A stretch of DNA of 29,406 bases from a bacterium UBA2219 (GTDB lineage Bacteria; Desulfobacterota; Deferrimicrobia; Deferrimicrobiales; Deferrimicrobiaceae). Numbering within the stretch: position 1 is the stretch's first letter; every line of letters starts with the position of its first letter. The DNA lies in the NCBI GenBank assembly GCA_002327765.1, contig DCUH01000047.1:410-29815 (forward strand), read 5' to 3'. The translations under genes and the position numbers were made by a program. Under the pieces are notes generated by a model. It worked only from the letters and a program-made list of their open reading frames with translations. It was not told the DNA's origin and did not search any database. Shown piece after piece: positions 17,501 to 24,626 of the stretch.

Positions 17501-19055
17501 GGTCCGCGGTGCGGTCGAACCCGTCATTGAACCGGTCCAGGACCCGAGCGACACGGTGCCTTCTGCCGGCCCGGTCGATGTCTGGATCGTGCCAGCGCGA
17601 CGACAGCATCGGGTCGAGGGTGAAGGAGACGAAGAGGGAGACCAGGACCGCGAAGGTCACCACGATCCCGAACTGGAAGAAGAACCGGCCGACGATCCCC
17701 TTCATGAACGCCACCGGAACGAAAACCGCGACGATGGAGAAGGTGGTGGCCAGCACGGCCAGCCCGATCTCGGAGGTCCCCTTCGACGCGGCCTCGAAGT
17801 GGCCCTGCCCGCCCTCCAGGTGCCGGACGATGTTCTCGCGGACGACGATGGCGTCGTCGATGAGCAGGCCGATCGCCAGCGACAGCGCCATCAGCGTCAT
17901 CACGTTGAGCGTCATCCCCATGAAGTTCATCACGGTGAAGGAGGAGATCACGGAGATCGGCAGCGTAAGCCCCGTGATCACCGTGGAGCGCCAGGAGTTG
18001 AGAAAGCAGAAGACGATGAAGACGGTGAGCAGGCCGCCGACGACCATGGTCTCTTCGACGTCGCGGACCGAGTCGCGGATCATGACCGAGGCGTCCCGCA
18101 CCAGCTCGACGGTCGTCCCCGAGGGCAGCTCCGGCTGTAGCGCCGCGATCTCCCGCTTCACCGCATCCACCACCTCGACGGTGTTCGCGCCGGACTGCTT
18201 GGTGATGTTGAGGGCGACCGCGGGCTCGCCGTTAACGAACGCGAGCGACCGCTGCTCCTCGATGCCGTCGGAGACGGCGGCCACCTCGCCCAGCGGGACC
18301 GGCCGCCCCGCCCGGACGGCGACCGCCATGGTCCGGAACTGCTCCACCTCCGCCGGCTTCCCCGACACCCGCAGCGGGTATTCCGCGCCGCCCCGCGTCA
18401 GGCGCCCCAGCGGCGTGTTCACGTTCTCCGCCGCAAGTCCCGCGATCACCTCCTCGACCGTCATCCCCAGAGATTCCAGGCGGGCCGGGTCCACGTCGAC
18501 CGCCACCTCCCGCTTCGAGGCGCCCACGACCTCGACCTTGCCGACTCCCGGGAGGTTCTCGAAGCGGCGGCGGACCTTCTTGTCGACCAGTGTGGTCAGG
18601 CTTTTCCGGTCGAGGCGCTCCGAGCGCATTGCGAAGGACACCGCCGGCATCGACGCGAAGTCGTACTTCTGGATGACAGGCTCCTCGATGCCGTCCGGCA
18701 GCTCGCCCCGGATCGCGGAAACCTTCGCGCGCGTCTCCTGGGCTGCGTCGTTGATCTGCGTTTCCAGGTGGAACTCCACGACGACGCTGGAGACGCTTTC
18801 GCGGGAGGTGGAGACCACCCGCTTCACTCCGGAGATCGGGTTCACCGCCTCCTCGATCCGCTTCGTCACCTCGCGCTCGACGCTCTCCGGCGAGGCGCCG
18901 GGGAACTTCGTGACGACGGTGACGACGGGGACCTCCACGTCCGGGAACATGTCGACCGCGAGCCGCCGGTAGGAGAACGCCCCCAGCGTCACGAGGGCCA
19001 GCATCATGACGGCGGCGAACACCGGGCGCTTTATGGAGACGTCGGACAGCAGCAT
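14553..19055 (-). CDS. RND efflux permease fused in frame to a TolC-family outer-membrane channel
   Basis: A 1500-residue protein. Residues 1-1025 are a complete HAE-type RND permease: N-terminal helix, periplasmic porter domain, TM4 proton-relay pair D400/D401 (GLLIDDAIVVRENI), second porter domain, and the TM10 lysine K927 (MGLVTKNAILLVDF). Residues about 1058-1500 are a full TolC-like channel with two structural repeats (ELTLEEALRAAASSN; later ALANRPELSDLRHRREVA; then LDVDDAQLNLSQAMGN-like helices). The junction (1028-1056) is a hydrophobic segment ending in PAQA, which looks like a signal peptide cleaved after A1055. No stop or plausible separate ribosome-binding site separates the halves. 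The ATG at 19055 lies three bases after the adaptor stop. Either the chain stays tethered or signal peptidase splits it. Confidence 0.92.
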   Translation of the reverse strand: MLLSDVSIKRPVFAAVMMLALVTLGAFSYRRLAVDMFPDVEVPVVTVVTKFPGASPESVEREVTKRIEEAVNPISGVKRVVSTSRESVSSVVVEFHLETQINDAAQETRAKVSAIRGELPDGIEEPVIQKYDFASMPAVSFAMRSERLDRKSLTTLVDKKVRRRFENLPGVGKVEVVGASKREVAVDVDPARLESLGMTVEEVIAGLAAENVNTPLGRLTRGGAEYPLRVSGKPAEVEQFRTMAVAVRAGRPVPLGEVAAVSDGIEEQRSLAFVNGEPAVALNITKQSGANTVEVVDAVKREIAALQPELPSGTTVELVRDASVMIRDSVRDVEETMVVGGLLTVFIVFCFLNSWRSTVITGLTLPISVISSFTVMNFMGMTLNVMTLMALSLAIGLLIDDAIVVRENIVRHLEGGQGHFEAASKGTSEIGLAVLATTFSIVAVFVPVAFMKGIVGRFFFQFGIVVTFAVLVSLFVSFTLDPMLSSRWHDPDIDRAGRRHRVARVLDRFNDGFDRTADRYRGMIAWSLRHRPAVLGIATAAFLAGLLIAVFGLKTEFFNEYDQSEFQVSFRTAPDASIEETRGRVELLVGEFRKVPEVEHTYATIGAGDAGTVRDGLIYVKLKEKKDRERSQAQVQRQVRGILLGVPGIVSSVEEVGRLTGEKLLMVNIRGEDISLLKGYAARLKGEMYRIPGIVDLEATLEHDIPEYRLQVDRERAMDLGVNTGTISRTVGAMFGGQVASTYEDEDGDAVDVRVRLPGALRVDPSQVGLLRLAVPRGQAGSGLVPLSEVVRYRRSSTPSEINRQDLTREVVLSANLEGLPLGEAMKRVREAVDGMKMEPGYRVVFSGEGDTMTESFGYMGEALLLAVIFVYLVLAAQFESFIDPLAIMFSLPLSVVGMAGTLFLTGDTINIMSLIGLILLMGLVTKNAILLVDFAKALQARGMDRTEAVITAGRTRLRPIMMTTLAMIFGMLPLALALGAGAEMRAPMARAVIGGLVTSTLLTLLVVPVVYTLFDDFGRWARRRWEGKPGAAVAAVLMALCACGAALSTPPAQAAGSPGAEELTLEEALRAAASSNRQIRAAAEQRNRAAGRYVEERAAALPQLEGTAGGQRTSDGSLAILPGAETSDRRAAELSLSQPLYAGGAVSAGIRAAKYDLASAGDRVRSSRQNALREVHAAFHDVLLARELSRIALQNRDQKARHLDEAKKKYLAGTATDYDVLVAEVGLQNSQPEVLRTENLIRTTRERLRFLIGKGEREVDARGDLSVSIGEYPEYERSLAVALANRPELSDLRHRREVATELVAVARSGYLPRVSAQGAVGYQDLDYNVFRYQGRTWSAGVFASWSLFDGFRTRGQVAQARSDEASLRIEEARLNDAVALEVRDAVNAVHEAGETVVALAGTAAQAERLVSMAEKGYEYGVKTRLEVDDAQLNLSQAMGNLARARRDYLVARFALLRATGTMEDELPWMREPSPPFTPAASPLGLAVEVLKGEPALPAR

Positions 19056-19058
19056 GGG

Positions 19059-20213
19059 TCACTTCCCCCCCGCCGCCGCCACCTTCAGGGCGTCGCCGTC
19101 CTTTACGTTGAAGGAGCCGCGCGTTATCACCCTCTCCCCCGGCCGCAGCCCCTCCGCCACCTCGACGAAGTCCCCGTGGACCGCCCCCGTCCTCACGCCG
19201 CGCCGTCGCGCAACGTTGCCGTCGACGACGAACGCCTCCCCCTTGAAGGAAGCCGGGTCCCAGCCGCCCAGTGCGGCCCGGGGGACCAGGAGGACCCCCT
19301 TCCTGGACCCCGTCACGATGCGCCCCTTCACGAACAGCCCGCCCCTCAGCACTTCGGGGTCGTTGGGCACCTCGGCGATCACCCGCACGGAGCGGTCGCC
19401 GGGGCTCACGGAGGGGTTGATCCAGGTGATCTTCCCCCGGAACTCGCGCCCCGGGAACGCGTCGGTGGCGAACAGGAGCGGGAGCCCCGCCCGGAGGCTC
19501 GCCATCGACATGGACGGGACGGTCGCGGTGAGCTCGAGCGTCCGGTTGTCCACGACGCGGAAGACCACCTTCTGCATCTCCCCCACGAGGTCCCCCACGT
19601 TGACCAGACGCTCCGACACCGTGCCGTCGAAGGGGGCGCGGATCACCGCCTTGGAAAGGCGCATCGAGATCTGCGCGACGTCCTCGCGCGCCGCCAGGAC
19701 CTGCGCGTTCGCGGCCGCGATCCGCGCGGCCGCCGCCTCCCGCAGCGTCTGCGCGTCGTCCAGCCCCTGCCGGGTGATCAGCCCGGCCTCGAGCAGCCGC
19801 AGCGCCCGGTCGTACTCCCGGTCGGCCCGGTTGCCCGCCGCCTCGGCCTCAAGCAGCCCCGCCTTCGCCATCTCCAGGGCCGCCTTCGACTTCTGCAGGG
19901 CGAGCTCCCCTTCCCTCGCGTCCACCGTGAGGAGAGGGTCCCCCTTCCTGACCCGTGCCCAGTCGTGCACGTGGATCTTCGAGACGACGCCGCCGTAATC
20001 CGACTTGATCTCCGCCTGGTACCGGGAAGAAAGGGTGCCGACGACGTCGATCCCCTCCTCCACGTCCCCCGTGGTCACTGTCGCCGTCTCCACCGGTACG
20101 GGGGGCTTGCCCGCCGCGCGGGCCCCGTCCTCCGCGCCACCGCACCCCGGGCACACGGCCGCCGCGGCGAGAATAAGCAGGGCCGCCGCGCAGGCCGGAA
20201 TCTTCCCCTTCAT
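19059..20213 (-). CDS. RND efflux periplasmic adaptor (membrane fusion protein)
   Basis: A 384-residue HlyD/AcrA-type adaptor linking the inner-membrane pump to the outer-membrane channel. The N-terminus is a secretion signal with a probable lipobox ending at Cys24. Then come the lipoyl half-motif (YGGVVSKIHVHDWARVRKGD), a long alpha-helical hairpin (about 105-190), the second lipoyl half (RAPFDGTVSERLVNVGD) and beta-barrel and membrane-proximal domains. The ATG at 20213 overlaps the tetR stop (ATGA) and has GGAGG five bases upstream, which favours it over longer frames running through tetR. The order tetR, adaptor, pump-channel with 4- and 3-base junctions indicates one operon. Confidence 0.92.
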   Translation of the reverse strand: MKGKIPACAAALLILAAAAVCPGCGGAEDGARAAGKPPVPVETATVTTGDVEEGIDVVGTLSSRYQAEIKSDYGGVVSKIHVHDWARVRKGDPLLTVDAREGELALQKSKAALEMAKAGLLEAEAAGNRADREYDRALRLLEAGLITRQGLDDAQTLREAAAARIAAANAQVLAAREDVAQISMRLSKAVIRAPFDGTVSERLVNVGDLVGEMQKVVFRVVDNRTLELTATVPSMSMASLRAGLPLLFATDAFPGREFRGKITWINPSVSPGDRSVRVIAEVPNDPEVLRGGLFVKGRIVTGSRKGVLLVPRAALGGWDPASFKGEAFVVDGNVARRRGVRTGAVHGDFVEVAEGLRPGERVITRGSFNVKDGDALKVAAAGGK

Positions 20214-20863
20214 CCCTTCCTCCCTTTCCCCGTCGCCCGGGGTCCGTCCACGGCGATCCCGTGGAAGATGACTCCCAGCATCCTCCGGATCCCTCCGCTT
20301 CCGAGGCTGCGCCCGATCCCCCGCCCCCGGGCGCTGAGCTCGAGCTCCATGGCCACGCTGACCGCCCCCGTCATGGCCCACGCCATGTCCGCGGCGTCTC
20401 CCCGCCGGAACTCCCCGCCCCGGATCCCCTCCTTCACCAGGCGGAGGATGGTTTCGGGGAACCGCAGCTGCACGGATTCGAAGTCGATGAAAGGGGCTCC
20501 CTGCGGCGGGCCGTAGTAGATCGAGTACATGATCCGCGCGTGGGGGAGGTGCCGCATGAAGTAGTCGTATGCGCCAAGGCACACCCCCACGACCCGGTCC
20601 CTGGCGCCGCCTTTTTCCGCGGCGGCCGACTCGATCGACTCGAGGAACCCCTCCAGGGGCCCCCGCATGAGTTCCAGGTAGATCCCTTCCTTGCTGCGGA
20701 AGTAGTAGTACATGGCGGGCTTGGTCACGCCCGCGCGCTCCACGATCTCCCGGACCGTCGTGCCGGCGTACCCCTTCGTCGAGAAGAGCTCCGCCGCGCT
20801 CCCGAGGAGCCTCGCGCGGACGTCGCCTTCGGCCTCGGCCCTCTTTCCAGCGGTCCTCGCCAC
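20210..20863 (-). CDS. TetR/AcrR family repressor of the efflux operon
   Basis: A 217-residue regulator. Residues about 12-60 form the TetR helix-turn-helix (LLGSAAELFSTKGYAGTTVR then EIVERAGVTKPAMYYYFRSK); the rest is a helical ligand-binding/dimer domain. The start is GTG at 20863 with GGGAGGG five bases upstream. A perfect 20-bp palindrome lies 33 bases upstream, overlapping the likely promoter, so it probably represses its own operon, which also encodes adaptor and pump-channel, until a pump substrate binds. The C-terminus is Arg/Gly/Lys-rich (ATGKGRKG). Confidence 0.92.
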   Translation of the reverse strand: MARTAGKRAEAEGDVRARLLGSAAELFSTKGYAGTTVREIVERAGVTKPAMYYYFRSKEGIYLELMRGPLEGFLESIESAAAEKGGARDRVVGVCLGAYDYFMRHLPHARIMYSIYYGPPQGAPFIDFESVQLRFPETILRLVKEGIRGGEFRRGDAADMAWAMTGAVSVAMELELSARGRGIGRSLGSGGIRRMLGVIFHGIAVDGPRATGKGRKG

Positions 20864-20896
20864 GCTTCCCTCCCCCGGCCGCCGCCGGCCCGTCTA

Positions 20897-20916
20897 TATA
20901 CTTACCGGTAAGTATA
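20897..20916. promoter_or_regulatory. Perfect 20-bp palindromic operator for the TetR repressor
   Basis: TATACTTACCGGTAAGTATA is identical to its reverse complement over all 20 bases. It lies 33 bases upstream of the tetR start and includes the -10 box of the minus-strand promoter. The size and ACTTACCGGTAAGT core fit a TetR-family dimer site. Binding here would block transcription of the tetR-adaptor-pump operon. Confidence 0.8.
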
Positions 20917-20941
20917 CTACTCCGCGACGAGCGCGCGTCAA
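20911..20941 (-). promoter_or_regulatory. Putative sigma-70 promoter of the tetR-efflux operon
   Basis: On the minus strand TTGACG (20941-20936) and TATACT (20916-20911) are separated by 19 bases, a long spacer. The -10 box lies inside the operator palindrome. With TSS near 20904 the leader would be about 40 bases. Confidence 0.45.
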
Positions 20942-21005
20942 GCGCGCGGGAGGGGAACGGCCCGGGGCGCCGGGGCGGGATTTCCATCCGGCCGTACCGG
21001 CATTC

Positions 21006-21035
21006 TTTCCTGCCGGCACGCCGCCATGATAGAAT
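21006..21035 (+). promoter_or_regulatory. Putative promoter of rpfF
   Basis: TAGAAT (21030-21035), preceded by a TGA similar to an extended -10, lies 18 bases after TTTCCT (21006-21011). A 6-bp inverted repeat (CCGGCA at 20997-21002, TGCCGG at 21011-21016) overlaps the -35 region and could be an operator. The rest of the 225-base gap back to tetR holds the tetR operator and promoter. Confidence 0.35.
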
Positions 21036-21088
21036 GCTCGCGGTCCGGACGGAGAATTCATTGGTTTTCTTGGAGGTTACGCGAAGGC

Positions 21089-21994
21089 ATGAACATGACC
21101 GCCCCATCGGTCCTCGATCCGTCGGCCGGCGTCTACCGGCACATCTCCACGCGGTACGACGCCGCCCACGGCGCCCTCTGGGTGTTCCTGTGCCCGGGGC
21201 ACCGCGCCTGCTTCTCCTTCGAGCTCCTGGCGGACCTTGGGCGTTTCCAGAACGGCGTCGAGGCCCTCGCGGGGCGGGGCGAGGGAGAGAGGGACGCGGT
21301 CCGCTACGTCGTCCTGGCGTCCTCGACGCCCGGCGTGTTCAATTTCGGCGGGGACCTCTCGCTGTTCTCCCGGTGCGTGAAGGAGCGCGACGCCGGCACG
21401 CTGCGGAAGTACGCCGTCGCGTGCATCGACGTCATATACCGGCACATCGCCGGCTACGGCCTTCCGCTGACCACCCTCTCGCTGGTCCAGGGCGACGCGC
21501 TCGGAGGCGGTTTCGAGGCGGCGCTTTCCAGCGACGTGCTCGTCGCAGAGCGCCGGGCGCAGATGGGCTTCCCCGAGGTGCTCTTCAACCTGTTCCCCGG
21601 GATGGGAGCCTACAACCTGCTGCAGCGGCGGATCGGCGTGCTGCAGACGGAGAAGGCGCTTCTGAGCGGCAAGATGTATCGCGCCGAGGAGCTCCACGCC
21701 AAGGGGCTGGTGGACGTCCTGGCCGAGGACGGCGCCGGCGAACGGACCGTCTACGATTTCATCGTCCGGCAGGCGGGGAAGGACCGCGCCGCCGCGGGCA
21801 TCCACCGGGTGCGCCGCCGGCTCGCCCCGGTCCGGTACGAGCAGCTCCTCGAGGTGGCGGACATCTGGGTCGACACCGCCCTGCGGATGGGCCCCCGCGA
21901 GCTGCGCATGATGGAGAAGCTGGTCCGGGCGCAGGAGCGCGTCGCCGTGCTGCCCGCCCGTCAGGAAACGGCCGAGTTCCCCCCGGCGAGGTAG
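21089..21994 (+). CDS. rpfF: DSF synthase RpfF-like (crotonase-fold enoyl-CoA hydratase/thioesterase)
   Basis: A 301-residue crotonase that matches RpfF, the synthase of cis-2-unsaturated fatty-acid signals (DSF), rather than general enoyl-CoA hydratases. Diagnostic stretches are VFNFGGDLSLF (83-93), LVQGDALGGGFEAALS (132-147), MGFPEVLFNLFPGMGAY (159-175) and IWVDTALRMG near the C-terminus with KLVRAQ following. The two RpfF catalytic glutamates (E141 and E161 in Xanthomonas) correspond to E143 and E163, with the same 20-residue spacing. RpfF dehydrates 3-hydroxyacyl-ACP and releases the free acid. The start may be ATG 21089 (GGAGG 12 bases upstream) or ATG 21095 (GAAGG 7 bases upstream). The last 34 bases overlap the end of the convergent rpfC, the arrangement known in Xanthomonas. 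Confidence 0.9.
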   Translation: MNMTAPSVLDPSAGVYRHISTRYDAAHGALWVFLCPGHRACFSFELLADLGRFQNGVEALAGRGEGERDAVRYVVLASSTPGVFNFGGDLSLFSRCVKERDAGTLRKYAVACIDVIYRHIAGYGLPLTTLSLVQGDALGGGFEAALSSDVLVAERRAQMGFPEVLFNLFPGMGAYNLLQRRIGVLQTEKALLSGKMYRAEELHAKGLVDVLAEDGAGERTVYDFIVRQAGKDRAAAGIHRVRRRLAPVRYEQLLEVADIWVDTALRMGPRELRMMEKLVRAQERVAVLPARQETAEFPPAR

Positions 21995-24525
21995 CGGTCC
22001 AGGAACGGCCGGATCCGGGCGAACTCCTTCCGGACCCGCTCCAGGTATTCCTGCCCGTTCCGCTCGAGCTCCGGGGCCGAGATGCCGGAGAAGCCGGCGC
22101 ATTCCCGCATCAGCCCGTTTGCCCCGATCTGCCCCGAGTTCCCGCGGAGGGCGTGGGCGGCGTTGCGCGCCCGCATGGGGTTTCCCTCCGCCACCGCCTG
22201 CTCCAGCTCGCGGATCTTTTCGCGGCTCCCGTTGAGGAACGTCCAGACGAGCCGGACCACGAAGGCGTTCCCGGACAGCGCCTCCAGCTCGTCGAGCACC
22301 TTCGGGTCGAAACGGCCCGCGTCGTCCGCCTCGTCTCCCGCCGGGGCCGCCTCCGGCGCGGGCTCCGCCGCCCTGCCCGGTCCCGCCGCCCCCAGCTGGG
22401 AACCGGGGAACAGCTCGTCGAACAGGTCGAAGAGCCTCCGCGCGTCGATCGGCTTGGTCAGGATCGCCACCATCCCGGCCTGCTCGCATTCCGCCTTCGC
22501 TTCCTCGGTGACGTCCGCCGTCAGGGCGACGATCGGCATCCGCCGTCCCGCCCCTCCCGAGAACCTGTAAACCTTCGCGGCTTCGCAGCCCCCCATGACC
22601 GGCATGTGGAGGTCCATGAGGGTGATGTCGAAGGACTGGCGGGCCAGCGCCTCGACCGCCTGCTCCCCGTCATTGACCAGGGTGACATCGTGCCCCGCGC
22701 GCTCCAGGATCTTGGCGATGACCATCTGGTTCGTCCGGTTGTCCTCCGCCACGAGGACGTGCAGCTTCCGGGCTCCCTCCTTCCGGGGCCGGTGCCGATC
22801 GGCGATCTTGGCCACGGTGGCGCCGGATTCCCCGTCGGTGCGGGTCAGGTGGACGGCGTTGAAGAGCAGCCTCTTGTCCACGGGGATGGAGAGGGCGGCG
22901 ACGTACCCGCCCTTCACGAAGCGCTCCAGGTCCTCGCCCCGGCTCGTCACCACGATCCGCTTGACGCCGCGGATCATCGGGTCGGACTCGACGGCGTGGG
23001 CGAAGGCGAGCGCCTCCATGTCGAGGCCGGGCTCCACGACCACGGCGAAGTCGAACGGGAACCCGGCTTCCGCCGCCGTGACCATCTGTGCGAAGGCCTG
23101 CGCGGAGCGGCCCACCTTCGCCGCGCGGATGCCCCACGCCGCCAGCGCCTCGCAGACCGCCTCCACGACGACCGTGTCCATGGACACGATGAGCGCCCGG
23201 CGGTCGGCGAGCGCCACGAGCACCTCGGCGTCCGCCTGCTTCCCCGCCTGCTTCCGGAACTCCAGGGTGTACCAGAAGGTGCTCCCCTTCCCGGGAATGC
23301 TGTAGAGGCCGATCCGCCCGCCCAGCATCTCCACGATCTCCTTGGAGATCGTCGTCCCGAGGCCCGTGCCCCCGTATCTCCGGGTGATCGACTCGTCCGC
23401 CTGGGCGAACCGGTCGAAGATCCGTTGCTGCGCCTCCGCCGGGATGCCGATTCCGGAATCGACCACCTCGAACCGGACGGTGACGGTCGACGGCGTTTCC
23501 GACTCGAGCAGGACCCGGATCCCCACCTCGCCGCGCTCCGTGAACTTCACCGCGTTGCCGAGGAGGTTCAGGAGGACCTGGCGCAGGAGAAGCGGGTCCC
23601 CCTGCAGGAGGAAGGGCAGCTTCGGATCCACGTTGAGGAACATGTTGAGCTTCTTGGCCCGCGCCTGGGGCTCGATGATCGCCATCGCGTTCTTCACCAG
23701 GTCGTGGAGGTCGATCCGGGACAGCTGGACACGCACCTTTCCGGCCTCGATCTTGGAGAGGTCCAGGATGTCCTGCATGAGGTACATGAGCGTCCTCGCC
23801 GAAGAATCAGCCGTCCTGGCCAGCTCCTCCTGCTCCGCCGTGAGGGGCGTCCCCCGGAGCAGGTCGATCAGCCCGATGATCCCGTTCAAGGGGGTGCGCA
23901 TCTCGTGGCTCATGTTCGCCAGGAACCGGTTCTTGGCGCGGTTGGCCTCCTCGGCCTTCCTGGCGGTGACGGTCAGCTTCTTCAGGAGCGCGGCGATGTA
24001 GAGCGACAGCATCGGGATCCCGATCAGCAGCCCGCCCCCGATGATCCGCTTGTCGATCCAGTACGGGTTCAGGAAGATGGCCAGGCCGAATCCGACCGTC
24101 GAGATGACCGTGCTGAACAGGAGGTATTTCCGCCCGAAGCGGAAACCGTTCCCGAACGTCACCCACAGGAGGACGATGTACAGGGGGGCCCCCGCCTCCC
24201 CGACGAGGTAGATCCCGTACGACGTCAGCCCGAGGTCCCCCACCGCCCCCAGGCAGCGCCGGAAAGGGGACGGGCCGGCGGACCGGGTGACCACGAAGAA
24301 AAGCCCGATGGAGAAGATTTCGTAGAGGTAGCAGATCCAGAGCGCGATGGTTTCCGGCCTGTCCAGCAGCCCGTCCCGGGGGAGAACCCACGACATGTAC
24401 CCGCAGACCGCCCCGAGCAGCAGAACGCGGATTAGCGCCTGTTCATGTTCGGAATCCGGGCGCCTGGACAGCTCCTCCCAGGCTTCCGTGACCCCCCCCC
24501 GGACCAACAGGCGCCAGAAGCGCAC
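21961..24525 (-). CDS. rpfC: RpfC-like hybrid sensor kinase (DSF receptor)
   Basis: An 854-residue hybrid kinase. The N-terminus has the RpfC-type RRPDSEHEQALIRV (21-34), followed by five or six membrane helices (about 30-182), including GEAGAPLYIVLLWVTFGNGF (109-128), very close to the RpfC input domain. HisKA carries H207 (ANMSHEMRTPLNG) and HATPase the N, G1 and G2 boxes (LGNAVKFTE; DSGIGIP; GGTGLGTT). A degenerate receiver (about 443-560) has Glu (E498) where the phospho-Asp should be. An intact receiver follows (588-705, D638, K691), then an Hpt domain with H791 (AAHALRGNSGQIGA). Xanthomonas RpfC is shorter and lacks the extra receiver. The start is GTG at 24525. It probably senses the rpfF product and relays phosphate to an HD-GYP or other regulator not encoded here. 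Confidence 0.9.
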   Translation of the reverse strand: MRFWRLLVRGGVTEAWEELSRRPDSEHEQALIRVLLLGAVCGYMSWVLPRDGLLDRPETIALWICYLYEIFSIGLFFVVTRSAGPSPFRRCLGAVGDLGLTSYGIYLVGEAGAPLYIVLLWVTFGNGFRFGRKYLLFSTVISTVGFGLAIFLNPYWIDKRIIGGGLLIGIPMLSLYIAALLKKLTVTARKAEEANRAKNRFLANMSHEMRTPLNGIIGLIDLLRGTPLTAEQEELARTADSSARTLMYLMQDILDLSKIEAGKVRVQLSRIDLHDLVKNAMAIIEPQARAKKLNMFLNVDPKLPFLLQGDPLLLRQVLLNLLGNAVKFTERGEVGIRVLLESETPSTVTVRFEVVDSGIGIPAEAQQRIFDRFAQADESITRRYGGTGLGTTISKEIVEMLGGRIGLYSIPGKGSTFWYTLEFRKQAGKQADAEVLVALADRRALIVSMDTVVVEAVCEALAAWGIRAAKVGRSAQAFAQMVTAAEAGFPFDFAVVVEPGLDMEALAFAHAVESDPMIRGVKRIVVTSRGEDLERFVKGGYVAALSIPVDKRLLFNAVHLTRTDGESGATVAKIADRHRPRKEGARKLHVLVAEDNRTNQMVIAKILERAGHDVTLVNDGEQAVEALARQSFDITLMDLHMPVMGGCEAAKVYRFSGGAGRRMPIVALTADVTEEAKAECEQAGMVAILTKPIDARRLFDLFDELFPGSQLGAAGPGRAAEPAPEAAPAGDEADDAGRFDPKVLDELEALSGNAFVVRLVWTFLNGSREKIRELEQAVAEGNPMRARNAAHALRGNSGQIGANGLMRECAGFSGISAPELERNGQEYLERVRKEFARIRPFLDRYLAGGNSAVS

Positions 24526-24626
24526 CTTCCCCTACCCCCGACAGCGGATTTTGGATCCGGCAATCGTTATCGGAAAGGTAGCGTCAAATATTTAAAACAA
24601 ATTCAGCCGGTATATCTCTTTCTTAT

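Noticed and set aside
14883..18140. A long plus-strand open frame antisense to the pump gene
   Set aside because: Composition is typical of a GC-rich shadow frame (repetitive Arg, Asp, His, Gln, Pro) and the minus strand encodes clear RND and TolC domains.
21034..24435. A very long open frame on the plus strand across rpfF and antisense to rpfC
   Set aside because: It is a different frame of rpfF and antisense to rpfC. It is rich in Arg, Gly, Pro and Asp with no recognisable domain, as expected in 70% GC DNA; the minus-strand rpfC product is fully recognisable.
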